From: DATDVC01 sp036517695
GTDB taxonomy: Bacteria > Patescibacteriota > Minisyncoccia > Phycocordibacterales > WO2-35-19
Reading direction: 5' to 3'
DNA length: 21,212 nucleotides
Assembly (NCBI GenBank): GCA_036517695.1
Contig: DATDVC010000006.1
Location: 1 to 21,212, forward strand
Each line of letters begins with the position of its first letter. Positions within the stretch are counted from its first letter, which is position 1. Below the pieces are notes generated by a model that saw only the letters and a list, made by a program, of their open reading frames with translations, made no database searches and was not told the origin of the DNA. Shown here piece by piece: positions 1 to 8,556 of this stretch. The translations under genes and the position numbers were made by a program.

Positions 1-1
1 G

Positions 2-1756
2 CAAGCGAGAGCGTTGCGGGCGGGAGGAGATGCTAAAAAGCTTGTCGAGAAAGACAAGGCAAGCATCAAAAAGGCCTATCTTGCGTTTGCCAAAAAATAC
101 AGAAAAGACAAGAAGCACCTAAAAAATGCCAAAGCTTTGGCAAAGGCCATAGAGGAGTATGAAAAGCTCGGGGCCAATCCTGCCTCCGACAGGCCGGGCG
201 CCTATTTCTCCTACAGAAAAAGCTTGAATGCGGGAGACAATGAAGCCCAGGCGGAACTCGCGAAGCTTTCTGATTTTTATTCAAACTTGGCCAATGAACT
301 TGAATTTTTCATGCTTGAAGTCGGGAAGATCGACAAGAAACTTCAGGCAAAATTTTTGAAAAGCAAAGAGCTTGCGCCGTTTAAATATTTCTTGAAAAAA
401 GTTTTTGAACACGCCAAACATGACCTGACCGAAGCGGAAGAAAAAATTTTAAATCTAAAGTCCTTGCCTTCGCACGGCATGTGGGTTTCCGGCTTTGCGC
501 GGCTTCTCAATAAGCAAACTGTAAATTTTGATGGCAAGGAAATGCCTGTTTCGGAAGCCGGAGCCAAGATTTCTACTTTGCCAACCAAAGAAAGACGCGA
601 GCTACACGATGCTGTGGTGAAGGTTTATGAAAGCGTTTCTGATTTTGCCGAGAGCGAGATAAACGCTATCTACACAAATAAAAAAATAGGCGATAAACTG
701 CGCGGGTATAAAGCGCCGTATGAAGCGACTGTAAAAGGTTATGAAAACGACCCAAAGACGGTAAAAGATTTGGTAGATGCTGTGACCAAAAACTTTGATA
801 TCAGCCACAAATTTTTCAAGATAAAAGCTGAAATGCTTGGAGAGAAGAGACTAACTTACGCAGACAGGTCGGCAAAAGCAAAGGATATAAAAATCAAGAT
901 CCCCCTTGAAGATGCGGCCGACAGAACCATAACCGCATTCAGTTCCGCTCATCCAGAGTTCGGCAAATTTGTGCAGGGCATGTTTGAGCACGGGCTTGTT
1001 GATGTTTTTCCTAAAAAAGGCAAAACCAGTGGGGCCTTTTGCTCTTCTCCTGTCGGGTTGCCGTCTTTTGTTTTATTGAACCATGTGGATGATTTCAGGT
1101 CTCTTACCACCTTGGCTCATGAAATGGGGCACGCTCTGCACTCGAAGTATTCTAAAACCCAAAGACCTCTCTACGAAGACTACACTATAGCAACTGCCGA
1201 AGTCGCCAGCACCTTCTTTGAAAACTTGGTTTTTGAAGATGCGCTTAAGGGGCTTTCGGATGAAGAAAAGATGTTTCTTCTTCATGACAAAATCAACGAC
1301 GATGTATCGACCATCTTCCGCCAAATTGCCTGCTTCAATTTTGAAAATGAATTGCATGAGGCTGTGAGGAAAGAAGGTTTTGTGCCAAAAGAAAAAATTG
1401 CAGAGTTGATGAATAAGCACATGAAAAGTTATCTTGGCCCACTGTTTGATTTTGAGCTTGTAGACGGCTATTTCTTTGTAAATTGGTCGCACATTCGCAA
1501 CTTCTTCTATGTATATTCTTACGCTTTCGGCCAGCTGATCTCGGATTCGCTTTATGAAATGTATAAGGCGGATAAAACCAAAATAAAAGATATTATCAAA
1601 TTCCTTTCTGCCGGCGGCTCGGATAGTCCGGAAAATATTTTCCGCTCAATCGGCATCAATCCCAACAAAAAATTCTTCGAGCAAGGTCTTCAAAAAATCT
1701 CCCGCAACATCGATGAACTCGAAAAACTATGGAAAGAGAGTAAAATAAAATTATGA
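2..1756 (+). CDS. pepF: Oligoendopeptidase F-like M3 metallopeptidase, 5' end cut by window edge
   Basis: Zinc-dependent cytoplasmic oligopeptidase of family M3 (PepF/thimet type), which degrades short peptides. The defining zinc motif HEMGH lies at about residue 369 counted from base 14, inside the context LTTLAHEMGHALHSKYS. The third zinc ligand is probably the Glu in TAEVASTFFENL about 27 residues later, as in the family. The frame is open to the left edge with no stop, and the TTG at base 14 is not a convincing start. The protein lacks the usual first few dozen residues, so I read it as a gene continuing upstream of the window. About 580 residues are visible, against roughly 600 for full PepF proteins. 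Its TGA stop overlaps the alaS start (ATGA), so the two are probably translationally coupled. No signal peptide can be judged because the N-terminus is missing. Confidence 0.93.
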   Translation, partial: QARALRAGGDAKKLVEKDKASIKKAYLAFAKKYRKDKKHLKNAKALAKAIEEYEKLGANPASDRPGAYFSYRKSLNAGDNEAQAELAKLSDFYSNLANELEFFMLEVGKIDKKLQAKFLKSKELAPFKYFLKKVFEHAKHDLTEAEEKILNLKSLPSHGMWVSGFARLLNKQTVNFDGKEMPVSEAGAKISTLPTKERRELHDAVVKVYESVSDFAESEINAIYTNKKIGDKLRGYKAPYEATVKGYENDPKTVKDLVDAVTKNFDISHKFFKIKAEMLGEKRLTYADRSAKAKDIKIKIPLEDAADRTITAFSSAHPEFGKFVQGMFEHGLVDVFPKKGKTSGAFCSSPVGLPSFVLLNHVDDFRSLTTLAHEMGHALHSKYSKTQRPLYEDYTIATAEVASTFFENLVFEDALKGLSDEEKMFLLHDKINDDVSTIFRQIACFNFENELHEAVRKEGFVPKEKIAELMNKHMKSYLGPLFDFELVDGYFFVNWSHIRNFFYVYSYAFGQLISDSLYEMYKADKTKIKDIIKFLSAGGSDSPENIFRSIGINPNKKFFEQGLQKISRNIDELEKLWKESKIKL

Positions 1757-3648
1757 AATCCGAAGAAGTTAGAAAAAGATTTTTGGCGTTTTTTGAGAAG
1801 AGGGGACATAAGATTATTCTCTCAGCTCCGCTCGTGCCCGAAAATGATCCGACGACACTTTTTACCGCTTCGGGCATGCAACCTATGGTTCCATATCTCC
1901 TCGGTCAAAAGCATCCGCAGGGCACTAGAATAGCTGACTCTCAAAAATCTTTTCGCACTGTTGACATTGAAGAAGTGGGTGACAATAGGCACACAACATT
2001 TTTTGAAATGCTCGGCAATTGGTCTTTGGGGGACTACTTTAAGAAAGAACAGATTGAATGGATGTTTGAATTTCTGACTGAAGAAATCGGATTGGACCCC
2101 CAGAAAATTTATGTAACTGTATTTATCGGCGATGAAAAAAATAATATCCCGAAAGATACAGAGTCCGCACAAATATGGAAGAATCTTTTTAAAGAAAAAG
2201 GTATTGAAGCTAAAGAAGTTGAAATTGGAAGTGAAGAAAATGGGTATAAAGTTGGAATGCAGGCAGGGAGAATTTTCTACTACGATGTAAAAAAGAATTG
2301 GTGGAGTAGAGCGGGCACACCAGACAAGATGCCGGGAGGGGAGCCCGGTGGTCCAGACTCAGAAATGTTTTATGAGTTTGTCGAAGTGGAACATGACAAA
2401 AAATTTGGCGAACATTGTCACCCAAATTGTGACTGTGGAAGATTTTTGGAAATTGGCAACAATGTTTTCATGGAGTATTTGAAAAATGCTGATGGCACCT
2501 TTTCCAAACTTCCACAAAGAAATGTAGATTTTGGCGGAGGGTTAGAGAGGATGGTGATGGCCACAAGCAGCTGTCCGGATGTCATAGAAGTAAATCATCG
2601 ACCAATTTTGGATTATCTAGAAAAGGTGTCTGGTAAAACTTATAAACAAAACGAAAACGAGACAAAGGCATTTCGTGTTATAGCAGATCATATGAAGGCC
2701 GCTACATTTTTGATCGCAGATGGGGTATTGCCTTCCAATACCGATCAAGGGTATTTTGTGCGCCGTCTGATCCGCCGAAGCGTGAGATTCGCCGACTCCC
2801 TTGGAATAAAAAATAGCGTCCTTTCGGAAATAGTTGGCCCAATCGCAGAAATGTATAAAGACTCTTATCCCGTCATTCTCCAAAAAGAGAGAATGATTGA
2901 AAAAGAAATAAATGTTGAGGAAGAAAAATTTAGAAAGACTCTTGAGAGAGGATTAAAAGAATTTAATTGGAGGATGAGGTCTATTGGAGATGAAAATAGC
3001 AAAATTGAAGAATTACCTGCAGGTGTTGCTTTTGAACTTTTTACAACATACGGCTTTCCTTTTGAGTTGATTGAAGAAATTGCCAAAGAAAAAGGTATGA
3101 CTGTAAATAAAGGTCAATTCGAAAATAGGATGGATGCCCATAGAATTAAATCTCGCATGGGGTCGGAACAAAAATTTAAAGGGGGTTTGGGAGACACAAG
3201 TGAAATGTCGATCAAATACCATACTGCGACTCATTTGTTGCATCAAGCATTGCGTGAAGTTTTGGGCAAGCATGTGGAGCAGAAGGGAAGTAATATTACT
3301 CCAGAGCGATTGCGTTTTGATTTTTCACACAATGCAAAAATGACTGAAGAAGAAAAGAAAAAAGTAGAGGAAATAGTAAATACAAAAATAAAAGAAAATT
3401 TGTCAGTAAATAATCTTGTCTTGCCAAAAGAAGAGGCCGAAAAATCTGGCGCCCTGCATTTCTTCGGTGATAAATACGGAGATGAAGTGAGTGTCTATTA
3501 TATCGGCTCGTCTCTCGCCGAAGCTTGGTCCAAAGAATTTTGCGGTGGTCCGCACGTCGAGCGAACAGGTATTCTTGGTAACTTTAAAATTTCAAAGGAA
3601 GAAGCAGTTTCTCAAGGTGTGCGTCGCATCAAAGCTGTGTTGGATTAG
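1753..3648 (+). CDS. alaS: Alanyl-tRNA synthetase, short form without C-terminal domain
   Basis: Class II synthetase that charges tRNA-Ala with alanine and hydrolyses mischarged Ser/Gly-tRNA-Ala. The N-terminal catalytic domain is clear (SGMQPMVPYLLG near residue 40, then RTVDIEEVGDNRHTTFFEMLGNWSLGDYF). The editing domain carries the metal-binding pair HTATH (residues 490-494) and CGGPH (597-601). At 631 residues it is far shorter than the roughly 875 of E. coli AlaRS: it ends just after the editing site and lacks the DHHA1/C-Ala region. A His/Cys-rich patch, HCHPNCDC (residues 221-228), sits in the catalytic half just before the conserved NNVFMEY stretch and could bind a metal; that is inference. 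The start overlaps the pepF stop by 4 bases. Shortened AlaRS fits a reduced genome. Confidence 0.97.
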   Translation: MKSEEVRKRFLAFFEKRGHKIILSAPLVPENDPTTLFTASGMQPMVPYLLGQKHPQGTRIADSQKSFRTVDIEEVGDNRHTTFFEMLGNWSLGDYFKKEQIEWMFEFLTEEIGLDPQKIYVTVFIGDEKNNIPKDTESAQIWKNLFKEKGIEAKEVEIGSEENGYKVGMQAGRIFYYDVKKNWWSRAGTPDKMPGGEPGGPDSEMFYEFVEVEHDKKFGEHCHPNCDCGRFLEIGNNVFMEYLKNADGTFSKLPQRNVDFGGGLERMVMATSSCPDVIEVNHRPILDYLEKVSGKTYKQNENETKAFRVIADHMKAATFLIADGVLPSNTDQGYFVRRLIRRSVRFADSLGIKNSVLSEIVGPIAEMYKDSYPVILQKERMIEKEINVEEEKFRKTLERGLKEFNWRMRSIGDENSKIEELPAGVAFELFTTYGFPFELIEEIAKEKGMTVNKGQFENRMDAHRIKSRMGSEQKFKGGLGDTSEMSIKYHTATHLLHQALREVLGKHVEQKGSNITPERLRFDFSHNAKMTEEEKKKVEEIVNTKIKENLSVNNLVLPKEEAEKSGALHFFGDKYGDEVSVYYIGSSLAEAWSKEFCGGPHVERTGILGNFKISKEEAVSQGVRRIKAVLD

Positions 3649-3690
3649 GTTTTTTCCACAACAACATATATTTATTTACGGCAAAAGGTA

Positions 3691-3696
3691 TATAAT
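3691..3696 (+). promoter_or_regulatory. -10 box TATAAT for the membrane-protein gene, predicted leaderless start
   Basis: A perfect TATAAT sits in the 54-base gap after alaS. It ends six bases before the ATG at 3703, so a transcript starting seven bases after the hexamer would begin at the A of the ATG. No good -35 is visible. The same spacing recurs at three other genes in the window. Confidence 0.65.
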
Positions 3697-3702
3697 TTGA
3701 AT

Positions 3703-5145
3703 ATGAATAAAGTTCCGTTTAATGATGTTGTTCCTCCGGACAAAAGAAGTATTAGGAACATACAGATAAACAAAGTCGCAAGAAAAAAATCGCCGGTAAT
3801 CATAAAGCCCGAAAGCGATTTTGTTGACGCGGGAACACCAAAAGAAACCCAAAGTCCGGTTGCCGCAAAAATATCAGACCTGGAGATGAAGGAGGTGCGC
3901 AAAAATCCTGCCTATGAATACTACTATCCAAAGGGCGACAAAAACGATAGTAGTGATAGTTTCGATAAGCCCAACTCAAGCAATTCAGATCCAAAAAATA
4001 ACTCCAAAAGAAAACGATTCCTGTTTAGTGTGGCAATCGTTGTTATTGTCGGCACTTTTTTGGTTCTTATGATGACCATGTTTTCTTCGGCAAGCGTTTT
4101 GATTACCCCAAAGAGTCAGGTCGTGCCCGTTGCTATGGATGTCCAGGCTATTAGAGGTGGCAAAAACGATGATGTTGTTTATGAATTAATAAAATTATCA
4201 AGAAAAGAAACCGTTTCCGTCTCTCCTACCGGTGAAGAAAATGCTGAAATTAAAGCAAGAGGCAAGATAGTTGTATACAACAACTTTTCCTCCGAATCGC
4301 AAAGACTGATAGCTCGCACGAGGTTTGAAAGTCCGGAAGGTCTTGTTTATAGGATACCCGAATCCATAGTCGTCCCCGGAAGATCGACCAAAAACGGCGT
4401 TTCGACTCCCGGAAGCATAGAAGTCGAAGTATTTGCCGATGAGCCGGGTGAAAAATACAACATAAAGAAGACAGACTTTACCATACCAGGATTTAAGAAT
4501 GACCCAGAGCGATACAAAGCTTTTTATGCCAGATCGTCGACTGACATGACGGGTGGATTTATTGGTAAATTGAAAACTGTTTTGCCGGAAGAAAAAGAAA
4601 AAGCTCTTTCGGTGGCTGAATCTCAAGCAAGGGAAATGTTGGATAAAGATCTTGTTGCCAAAATCCCGGATGGATACACCTTGCTTTCCGGCGCTGTCTC
4701 TTATGAGTCAAGCGAGCTTCCGCAATCAGAAGCATCCTCGGGAGTTTTGGTGGGGAAAGAAGTCACAGCTTACGCACTTATTTTGAATAGCTCTCAATTA
4801 TCAAAGAAGATTGTCACTGAATATTCTGACGAGATCCCCGGCTGGATCAACATCCCGTCTTCCATTCAAGATTTTTCCGGAGTTAGTTTGAAAAATTCAA
4901 TTAGTAAAGATGCCGTTGAAGCGGGGGAAAGTCTGACTTTAACAATAGGAGGAGAAGCCGGATTCGTAGCTGACATAGATGCTGATGTTATAAAAACAAG
5001 GCTTGTTGGCTCAAAGAAAGCCCAAGTTTCTGAAATAATCGATGAATTTGAGGGCATATCAAGCATAAAAGTGACCTTGAGACCGATTTGGAAGCGCTCT
5101 TTCCCAGGCGATGCTTCCAAAATAAGTGTTTTTTTGGAAGAATGA
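3703..5145 (+). CDS. Single-pass membrane protein of unknown function
   Basis: I do not recognise a named family. The 480-residue protein has an N-terminal part of about 105 residues that is charged and looks disordered (Ser/Asp/Asn/Lys-rich near residues 80-104). A basic KRKR then precedes one hydrophobic span at about residues 106-127 (FLFSVAIVVIVGTFLVLMM). About 350 residues follow and are probably outside the cell, by the positive-inside rule. The outer part begins SASVLITPKSQVVPVAMDVQA and ends in a segment rich in beta-type patterns (VKTRLVGSKKAQ...IKVTLRPIWK). It resembles the single-span, baseplate-J-like proteins often seen in CPR genomes, but that is impression only. I chose the ATG at 3703 over an in-frame TTG at 3697 because of the -10 box spacing. 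It lies between alaS and infA and seems to have its own promoter. Confidence 0.85.
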   Translation: MNKVPFNDVVPPDKRSIRNIQINKVARKKSPVIIKPESDFVDAGTPKETQSPVAAKISDLEMKEVRKNPAYEYYYPKGDKNDSSDSFDKPNSSNSDPKNNSKRKRFLFSVAIVVIVGTFLVLMMTMFSSASVLITPKSQVVPVAMDVQAIRGGKNDDVVYELIKLSRKETVSVSPTGEENAEIKARGKIVVYNNFSSESQRLIARTRFESPEGLVYRIPESIVVPGRSTKNGVSTPGSIEVEVFADEPGEKYNIKKTDFTIPGFKNDPERYKAFYARSSTDMTGGFIGKLKTVLPEEKEKALSVAESQAREMLDKDLVAKIPDGYTLLSGAVSYESSELPQSEASSGVLVGKEVTAYALILNSSQLSKKIVTEYSDEIPGWINIPSSIQDFSGVSLKNSISKDAVEAGESLTLTIGGEAGFVADIDADVIKTRLVGSKKAQVSEIIDEFEGISSIKVTLRPIWKRSFPGDASKISVFLEE

Positions 5146-5152
5146 TCTATGC

Positions 5153-5181
5153 TTGACACGGCTTATCGCAATATGTTAACC
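5153..5181 (+). promoter_or_regulatory. Candidate promoter for the infA-ribosomal protein operon
   Basis: A perfect -35 hexamer TTGACA (5153-5158) lies in the 59-base gap between the membrane-protein stop and infA. The -10 is poor: at a spacing of 17 the bases are TTAACC, and TATGTT (5172-5177) is a better match but too close. The position is right for the head of a long operon, but the weak -10 keeps this tentative. Confidence 0.4.
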
Positions 5182-5204
5182 TCTTCCATTGTTGCTTCAT
5201 TTTA

Positions 5205-5456
5205 ATGATAGATAAAGCAGGACGCGATACGGATACTGGAGTTATTACGGAAAGTCTTCCGAATGCCCTTTTTCGTGTCAAATTAGGTAATAGTGGTCAA
5301 GAGGTTCTTGCTTATCTGTCTGGTAAAATGAGGCTCAATAGAATAAAGGTTATAATAGGTGATTCGGTGGAAGTGGTGGTAGATCCTTATGGTGGTCGCG
5401 CGAGGATAGTGCGAAGGATTGACAATTTTAATCCGACGTCTTCGAAGAAAAAATGA
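5205..5456 (+). CDS. infA: Translation initiation factor IF-1
   Basis: Small OB-fold protein that binds the 30S A site during initiation together with IF-2 and IF-3. The core is typical: GVITESLPNALFRVKLGNSG, then LAYLSGKMRLNRIKVIIGDSVEVVVDPYGGRARIVRR. At 83 residues it is slightly longer than the usual 70-73, because of a short N-terminal lead and a basic, Ser/Lys-rich tail. The start ATG has no Shine-Dalgarno sequence before it. It is the first gene of a cluster in the classical order infA-rpmJ-rpsM-rpsK-rpsD-rpoA-rplQ. It stops with TGA, which argues against TGA recoding in this organism. Confidence 0.97.
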   Translation: MIDKAGRDTDTGVITESLPNALFRVKLGNSGQEVLAYLSGKMRLNRIKVIIGDSVEVVVDPYGGRARIVRRIDNFNPTSSKKK

Positions 5457-5533
5457 TTCCCGTTGGAAGTTCGGGGTCAGGGTTTATGTTTTGGTTTTAT
5501 GATCCGTTTAATACAAATAAACTTCTAAATTGA

Positions 5534-5650
5534 ATGAAGGTAAAAGCTTCGATAAAAAAAATGTGCGCGAAGTGCAAGCTTGTCCGTAGGGAAGGTGTGT
5601 TGTTTGTCGTGTGCAAGAGTAACCCAAAGCACAAACAAAGACAGGGATAA
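5534..5650 (+). CDS. rpmJ: 50S ribosomal protein L36
   Basis: A 38-residue protein found by reading the gap between infA and rpsM: MKVKASIKKMCAKCKLVRRE, then GVLFVVCKSNPKHKQRQG. It carries the L36 zinc ribbon ligands Cys11, Cys14, Cys27 and His33 (C-x2-C-x12-C-x5-H), so this is the zinc-binding (C+) form. L36 is a very basic protein of the large subunit. It sits in its classical place between infA and rpsM. The leader is AT-rich with no Shine-Dalgarno sequence. Confidence 0.97.
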   Translation: MKVKASIKKMCAKCKLVRREGVLFVVCKSNPKHKQRQG

Positions 5651-5683
5651 TAATTAAATTGAAAGATTGAAAATTAAAATATT

Positions 5684-6064
5684 ATGAGAGTACTCGGAAT
5701 CAACATACCAGATGAAAAAAGGCTTGAGATCGGGCTTACTAGTCTTTTTGGTATAGGTAGATCCAGGGCTCAAAAGATATTGAGTGAAGCAAAGGTTGAT
5801 TGGGGGACTAAAGCCAAAGATCTTACCCAAGAAGAAGAGGGGGAGATAAAAAAGATAATAGATAATCTAAAGATAGAAGGCGATCTAAAGCGCGAGATTT
5901 CCTCTAACATAAAAAGATTAAAAGACATCAAGTGTTATCGGGGGGTTAGACATTTGCGATTATTGCCTGTGAGGGGCCAAAGAACAAAAACCAACTCCAG
6001 AACAAGAAGGGGTAATGTTAGGAAGACTATGGGCACCGGAAGAAGGGCTGTGGATAAGAAGTAA
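5684..6064 (+). CDS. rpsM: 30S ribosomal protein S13
   Basis: S13 lies in the head of the small subunit and contacts tRNA and the B1 intersubunit bridges. The sequence matches the family throughout. The helix-two-turn-helix part MRVLGINIPDEKRLEIGLTS, followed by LFGIGRSRAQKIL, is at residues 1-33. The basic C-terminal tail carries the hallmark CYRGVRHLRLLPVRGQRTKT and then NSRTRRGNVRKT. Length is 126 residues, normal for the family. It begins 33 bases after rpmJ, and rpsK follows after a 15-base gap, so the two are surely cotranscribed. The upstream sequence is A/T only, with no Shine-Dalgarno motif. Confidence 0.98.
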   Translation: MRVLGINIPDEKRLEIGLTSLFGIGRSRAQKILSEAKVDWGTKAKDLTQEEEGEIKKIIDNLKIEGDLKREISSNIKRLKDIKCYRGVRHLRLLPVRGQRTKTNSRTRRGNVRKTMGTGRRAVDKK

Positions 6065-6079
6065 AGTTTAATTAAAAAA

Positions 6080-6514
6080 ATGGGAAAGAAAAGAATAGTT
6101 AAAACTGAAAATGAAAATGCGGTTGAATCAAAACCGGAGGTTTCTTTGAAAGAGGGTGGTAAAAAACGCTTTGATTCTGGCATTCTCCATGTTCGGTCGA
6201 CCTACAACAATACGATTTTGACTTTGACCGACAAAAAGGGGGCAGTTTTAGGGACAGCTTCGAGTGGCGGACATGGTTTCAAGGGCGCAAAAAAAGGCAC
6301 TCCTTTTGCGGCGGCAAAGGTTGGAGAAACTCTTGCGCTTAAAGCACAGTCTTTGGGGATCAAGGAAATATCAGTTGTTGTAAAGGGTGTTGGTTTGGGA
6401 AGGGAATCGGGCATAAGAGGATTTATATCCAAAGGTGTCGCCATTTCTTCAATAAAAGATACCACCCCGATGCCTCATAATGGTCCAAAACCTAAAAAAC
6501 CACGCAGAGTTTAA
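6080..6514 (+). CDS. rpsK: 30S ribosomal protein S11
   Basis: S11 is a platform protein of the small subunit near the mRNA exit. The core is unmistakable: ILHVRSTYNNTILTLTDKKG, then SSGGHGFKGAKKGTPFAAA, and the invariant C-terminus DTTPMPHNGPKPKKPRRV. Length is 144 residues. The first 30 or so are a charged extension (Lys/Glu-rich) compared with the usual 129-residue form. It starts 15 bases after rpsM and ends 25 bases before rpsD. No Shine-Dalgarno sequence precedes it. Confidence 0.98.
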   Translation: MGKKRIVKTENENAVESKPEVSLKEGGKKRFDSGILHVRSTYNNTILTLTDKKGAVLGTASSGGHGFKGAKKGTPFAAAKVGETLALKAQSLGIKEISVVVKGVGLGRESGIRGFISKGVAISSIKDTTPMPHNGPKPKKPRRV

Positions 6515-6539
6515 ATATAAATTAAAAATTGAAATATTT

Positions 6540-7145
6540 ATGAAAATTGGTCCTAAATACAAAATAGCTCGCAAGCTGAAGGCGCACATATTTGAGAAAA
6601 CCCAGACTCAAAAATATGGCATGAGGGAGGAGCGAAAATTGAAAAAGCGGTCATTTAAAACAAAGACTGACTTCGGGCTTCAGCTGAACGAAAAACAAAA
6701 GGCGAGGATGTTTTATTGCGTTACCGAAAAGCAATTTGCAAATTATGTAAAAAAGGCGTTATCAAAAAAAGACGGATCACCAATGTCAAACTTGGTAAAA
6801 TCTCTTGAGTTGAGACTGGACAACGCAGTGTGGCGGAGCGGTATCTTGCCAACCCATCTAAGCGCAAGACAGGCGGTTGCACACGGACATTTTCTGGTAA
6901 ATGGCAAAAAAACTTATGTCCCATCTTATTCTTTAAGAGAAGGAGATAAAATTTCAGTGCGTGAAGGTTCGAAAGATAGCAAATTATTTAATGAAATAGA
7001 CAAGAAGGTTGCCGAAAAAGATATACCAAGTTGGATTTCTTGGGATCCGAAAAACAAGGAATTGTCGGTAAAGTCCGGTAGTTTTGAGCAAAACAGCGAG
7101 TTACTATTTGACTTAGGTCAAGTTATTGAATATTATCAAAGATAG
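6540..7145 (+). CDS. rpsD: 30S ribosomal protein S4
   Basis: S4 is a primary 16S rRNA-binding protein that nucleates small-subunit assembly. The protein starts MKIGPKYKIARKLKAHIFEK. The frame is open further upstream to an ATG at 6480 inside rpsK, but that would add 20 residues unlike S4, so I chose 6540, giving 201 residues. The N-terminus lacks the four-cysteine zinc site (only one Cys near residue 60), so it is the C-minus form. The S4 RNA-binding domain is at about residues 90-150 (LELRLDNAVWRSGILPTHLS, then ARQAVAHGHFLVNGK). In many bacteria S4 represses the alpha operon; I see no matching pseudoknot here, but could not test for one. Confidence 0.97.
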   Translation: MKIGPKYKIARKLKAHIFEKTQTQKYGMREERKLKKRSFKTKTDFGLQLNEKQKARMFYCVTEKQFANYVKKALSKKDGSPMSNLVKSLELRLDNAVWRSGILPTHLSARQAVAHGHFLVNGKKTYVPSYSLREGDKISVREGSKDSKLFNEIDKKVAEKDIPSWISWDPKNKELSVKSGSFEQNSELLFDLGQVIEYYQR

Positions 7146-7177
7146 CGTAAAAATAATTTAATCTTAATTTTTATATT

Positions 7178-8161
7178 ATGACGATGGATGATTTTGAAAA
7201 AAATATAGTTTTGCCATCAAAGCCAAAAATTGTGTCTGAAAAAGACAACCGAGGAGTTTATGAAATAGACGGTTTTTATCCTGGTTATGGTTTTACCATA
7301 GGGAATAGCTTGAGGCGGGTAATACTCTCTTCTTTGCCTGGAGTTGCGATCACATCCATAAAGATTGATGGTGTAAAACATGAATTTTCTTCAATAAAGG
7401 GCGTAAGGGAGGATGTTGTTATGGTGATGCTCAATATAAAGAAGCTTCGACTGAAGATGACAACCAACGAGTCAAAAGTTCTCTCCCTGAAGAAGAAAGG
7501 CGCCGGTGTTGTAACGGCTAAAGATATTGAGGTCCCTGGCCAAGTTGAAATTATAAATTCTGATTTAGTCTTAGCGACTCTTACTGATAAAGATTCTGAA
7601 ATATCAATAGAGATGACTGCGGAAAAGGGGCTTGGCTTCATGTCCAAGGACCAGGTTATGAAAGATAAGGTGGAAATAGGAACAATTGCGATGGATGCCA
7701 ACTTTACTCCCATAAGGAGAGTGAGCTACGAGGTTGAAAACATGAGAGTCGGAGACAGAACTGACTTCAACCGATTGAGGATGACCATCGAGACCGACGG
7801 CAGTATAACTCCTTCCGAAGCTCTAACCAGATCTATAAACATAATGATAGAGCAACTTAGGGCAATAACTGATTTCAGGGAGGAAAAAGAAGAGATTGAC
7901 TTCAATGAAGATGAATCTGTCGCAGAGGGCGACGGGGACATGAAAAACAAAAAACTCGATTTGCAGTTTTTGAAAACAAGAATTGAAGACATGAATCTTG
8001 GCGCAAGGACTCTAAACGCTCTTTCGAGCGCAAACATCAGGACTCTCGGCGGTTTGGCCAGGAAAAAAGAAAAAGACATTCTAGAAATAGAGGGTCTTGG
8101 AGCCAAGGGGGTGGCCGAAATTAAGAGAGTTCTTGGAGAGCATGGGATCACTTTAAAATAA
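7178..8161 (+). CDS. rpoA: RNA polymerase alpha subunit
   Basis: Alpha dimerises to seed RNA polymerase assembly. The N-terminal domain has the hallmark GYGFTIGNSLRRVILSSLPG at about residues 36-55 and the motif RVSYEVENMRVGDRTDFNRL later. The C-terminal domain, which contacts UP-element DNA and activators, is present (about residues 262-327: MNLGARTLNALSSANIRTLG, then GLGAKGVAEIKRVLGEHG). The two are joined by an acidic linker. Length is 327 residues, close to the E. coli 329. The start could be the ATG at 7178 or the one at 7184; the first is used here. It sits in its usual place between rpsD and rplQ. Confidence 0.98.
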   Translation: MTMDDFEKNIVLPSKPKIVSEKDNRGVYEIDGFYPGYGFTIGNSLRRVILSSLPGVAITSIKIDGVKHEFSSIKGVREDVVMVMLNIKKLRLKMTTNESKVLSLKKKGAGVVTAKDIEVPGQVEIINSDLVLATLTDKDSEISIEMTAEKGLGFMSKDQVMKDKVEIGTIAMDANFTPIRRVSYEVENMRVGDRTDFNRLRMTIETDGSITPSEALTRSINIMIEQLRAITDFREEKEEIDFNEDESVAEGDGDMKNKKLDLQFLKTRIEDMNLGARTLNALSSANIRTLGGLARKKEKDILEIEGLGAKGVAEIKRVLGEHGITLK

Positions 8162-8188
8162 TTTGTTAAATTATTTGTTATTTCGTAT

Positions 8189-8536
8189 ATGCGTCATCAC
8201 AATCAAAACAGAAAATTCGGAAGAGTAACTAAAGTCAGAAAGGCTTTGGTTAATTCGCTAGCTCGGTCTTTGGTTTTGCACCAAAAAATAGAAACAACGG
8301 AAGCAAAAGCCAAAGAGTTGAGGCCGTTTGTAGAGAAGTTGGTGACAAAGGCTAAAAAAGCAAGCATACCAGCAAGAAGAGATATTGCGGTCAAAATCGG
8401 CAAAAATGCAGGCAAGGTTTTAACTGACGAAATATCCAAAAAATACGTTGATAGAAAAGGCGGATATACGAGGATTACACAGATAAAAAGAAGATTGTCA
8501 GATGGTAGTCCGATGGCGGTAATAGAATTTGTATAA
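8189..8536 (+). CDS. rplQ: 50S ribosomal protein L17
   Basis: L17 sits near the peptide exit tunnel of the large subunit. The family signature is clear: MRHHNQNRKFGRVTKVRKAL, then LARSLVLHQKIETTEAKAKE, followed by LRPFVEKLVTKAKK. The C-terminal part is DRKGGYTRITQIKRRLSDGS with a short end, PMAVIEFV. Length is 115 residues, with no C-terminal extension. It follows rpoA by 27 bases, as in most bacteria, and is followed by rplM after 20 bases. The leader is AT-rich and has a short direct repeat of ATTTGTTA, but no Shine-Dalgarno sequence. Confidence 0.97.
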   Translation: MRHHNQNRKFGRVTKVRKALVNSLARSLVLHQKIETTEAKAKELRPFVEKLVTKAKKASIPARRDIAVKIGKNAGKVLTDEISKKYVDRKGGYTRITQIKRRLSDGSPMAVIEFV

Positions 8537-8556
8537 ATCGAACTTACTTATAAAAC

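Noticed and set aside
6480..6539. Longer start for rpsD overlapping rpsK
   Set aside because: The extra 20 residues do not resemble S4, while the ATG at 6540 gives a standard N-terminus.
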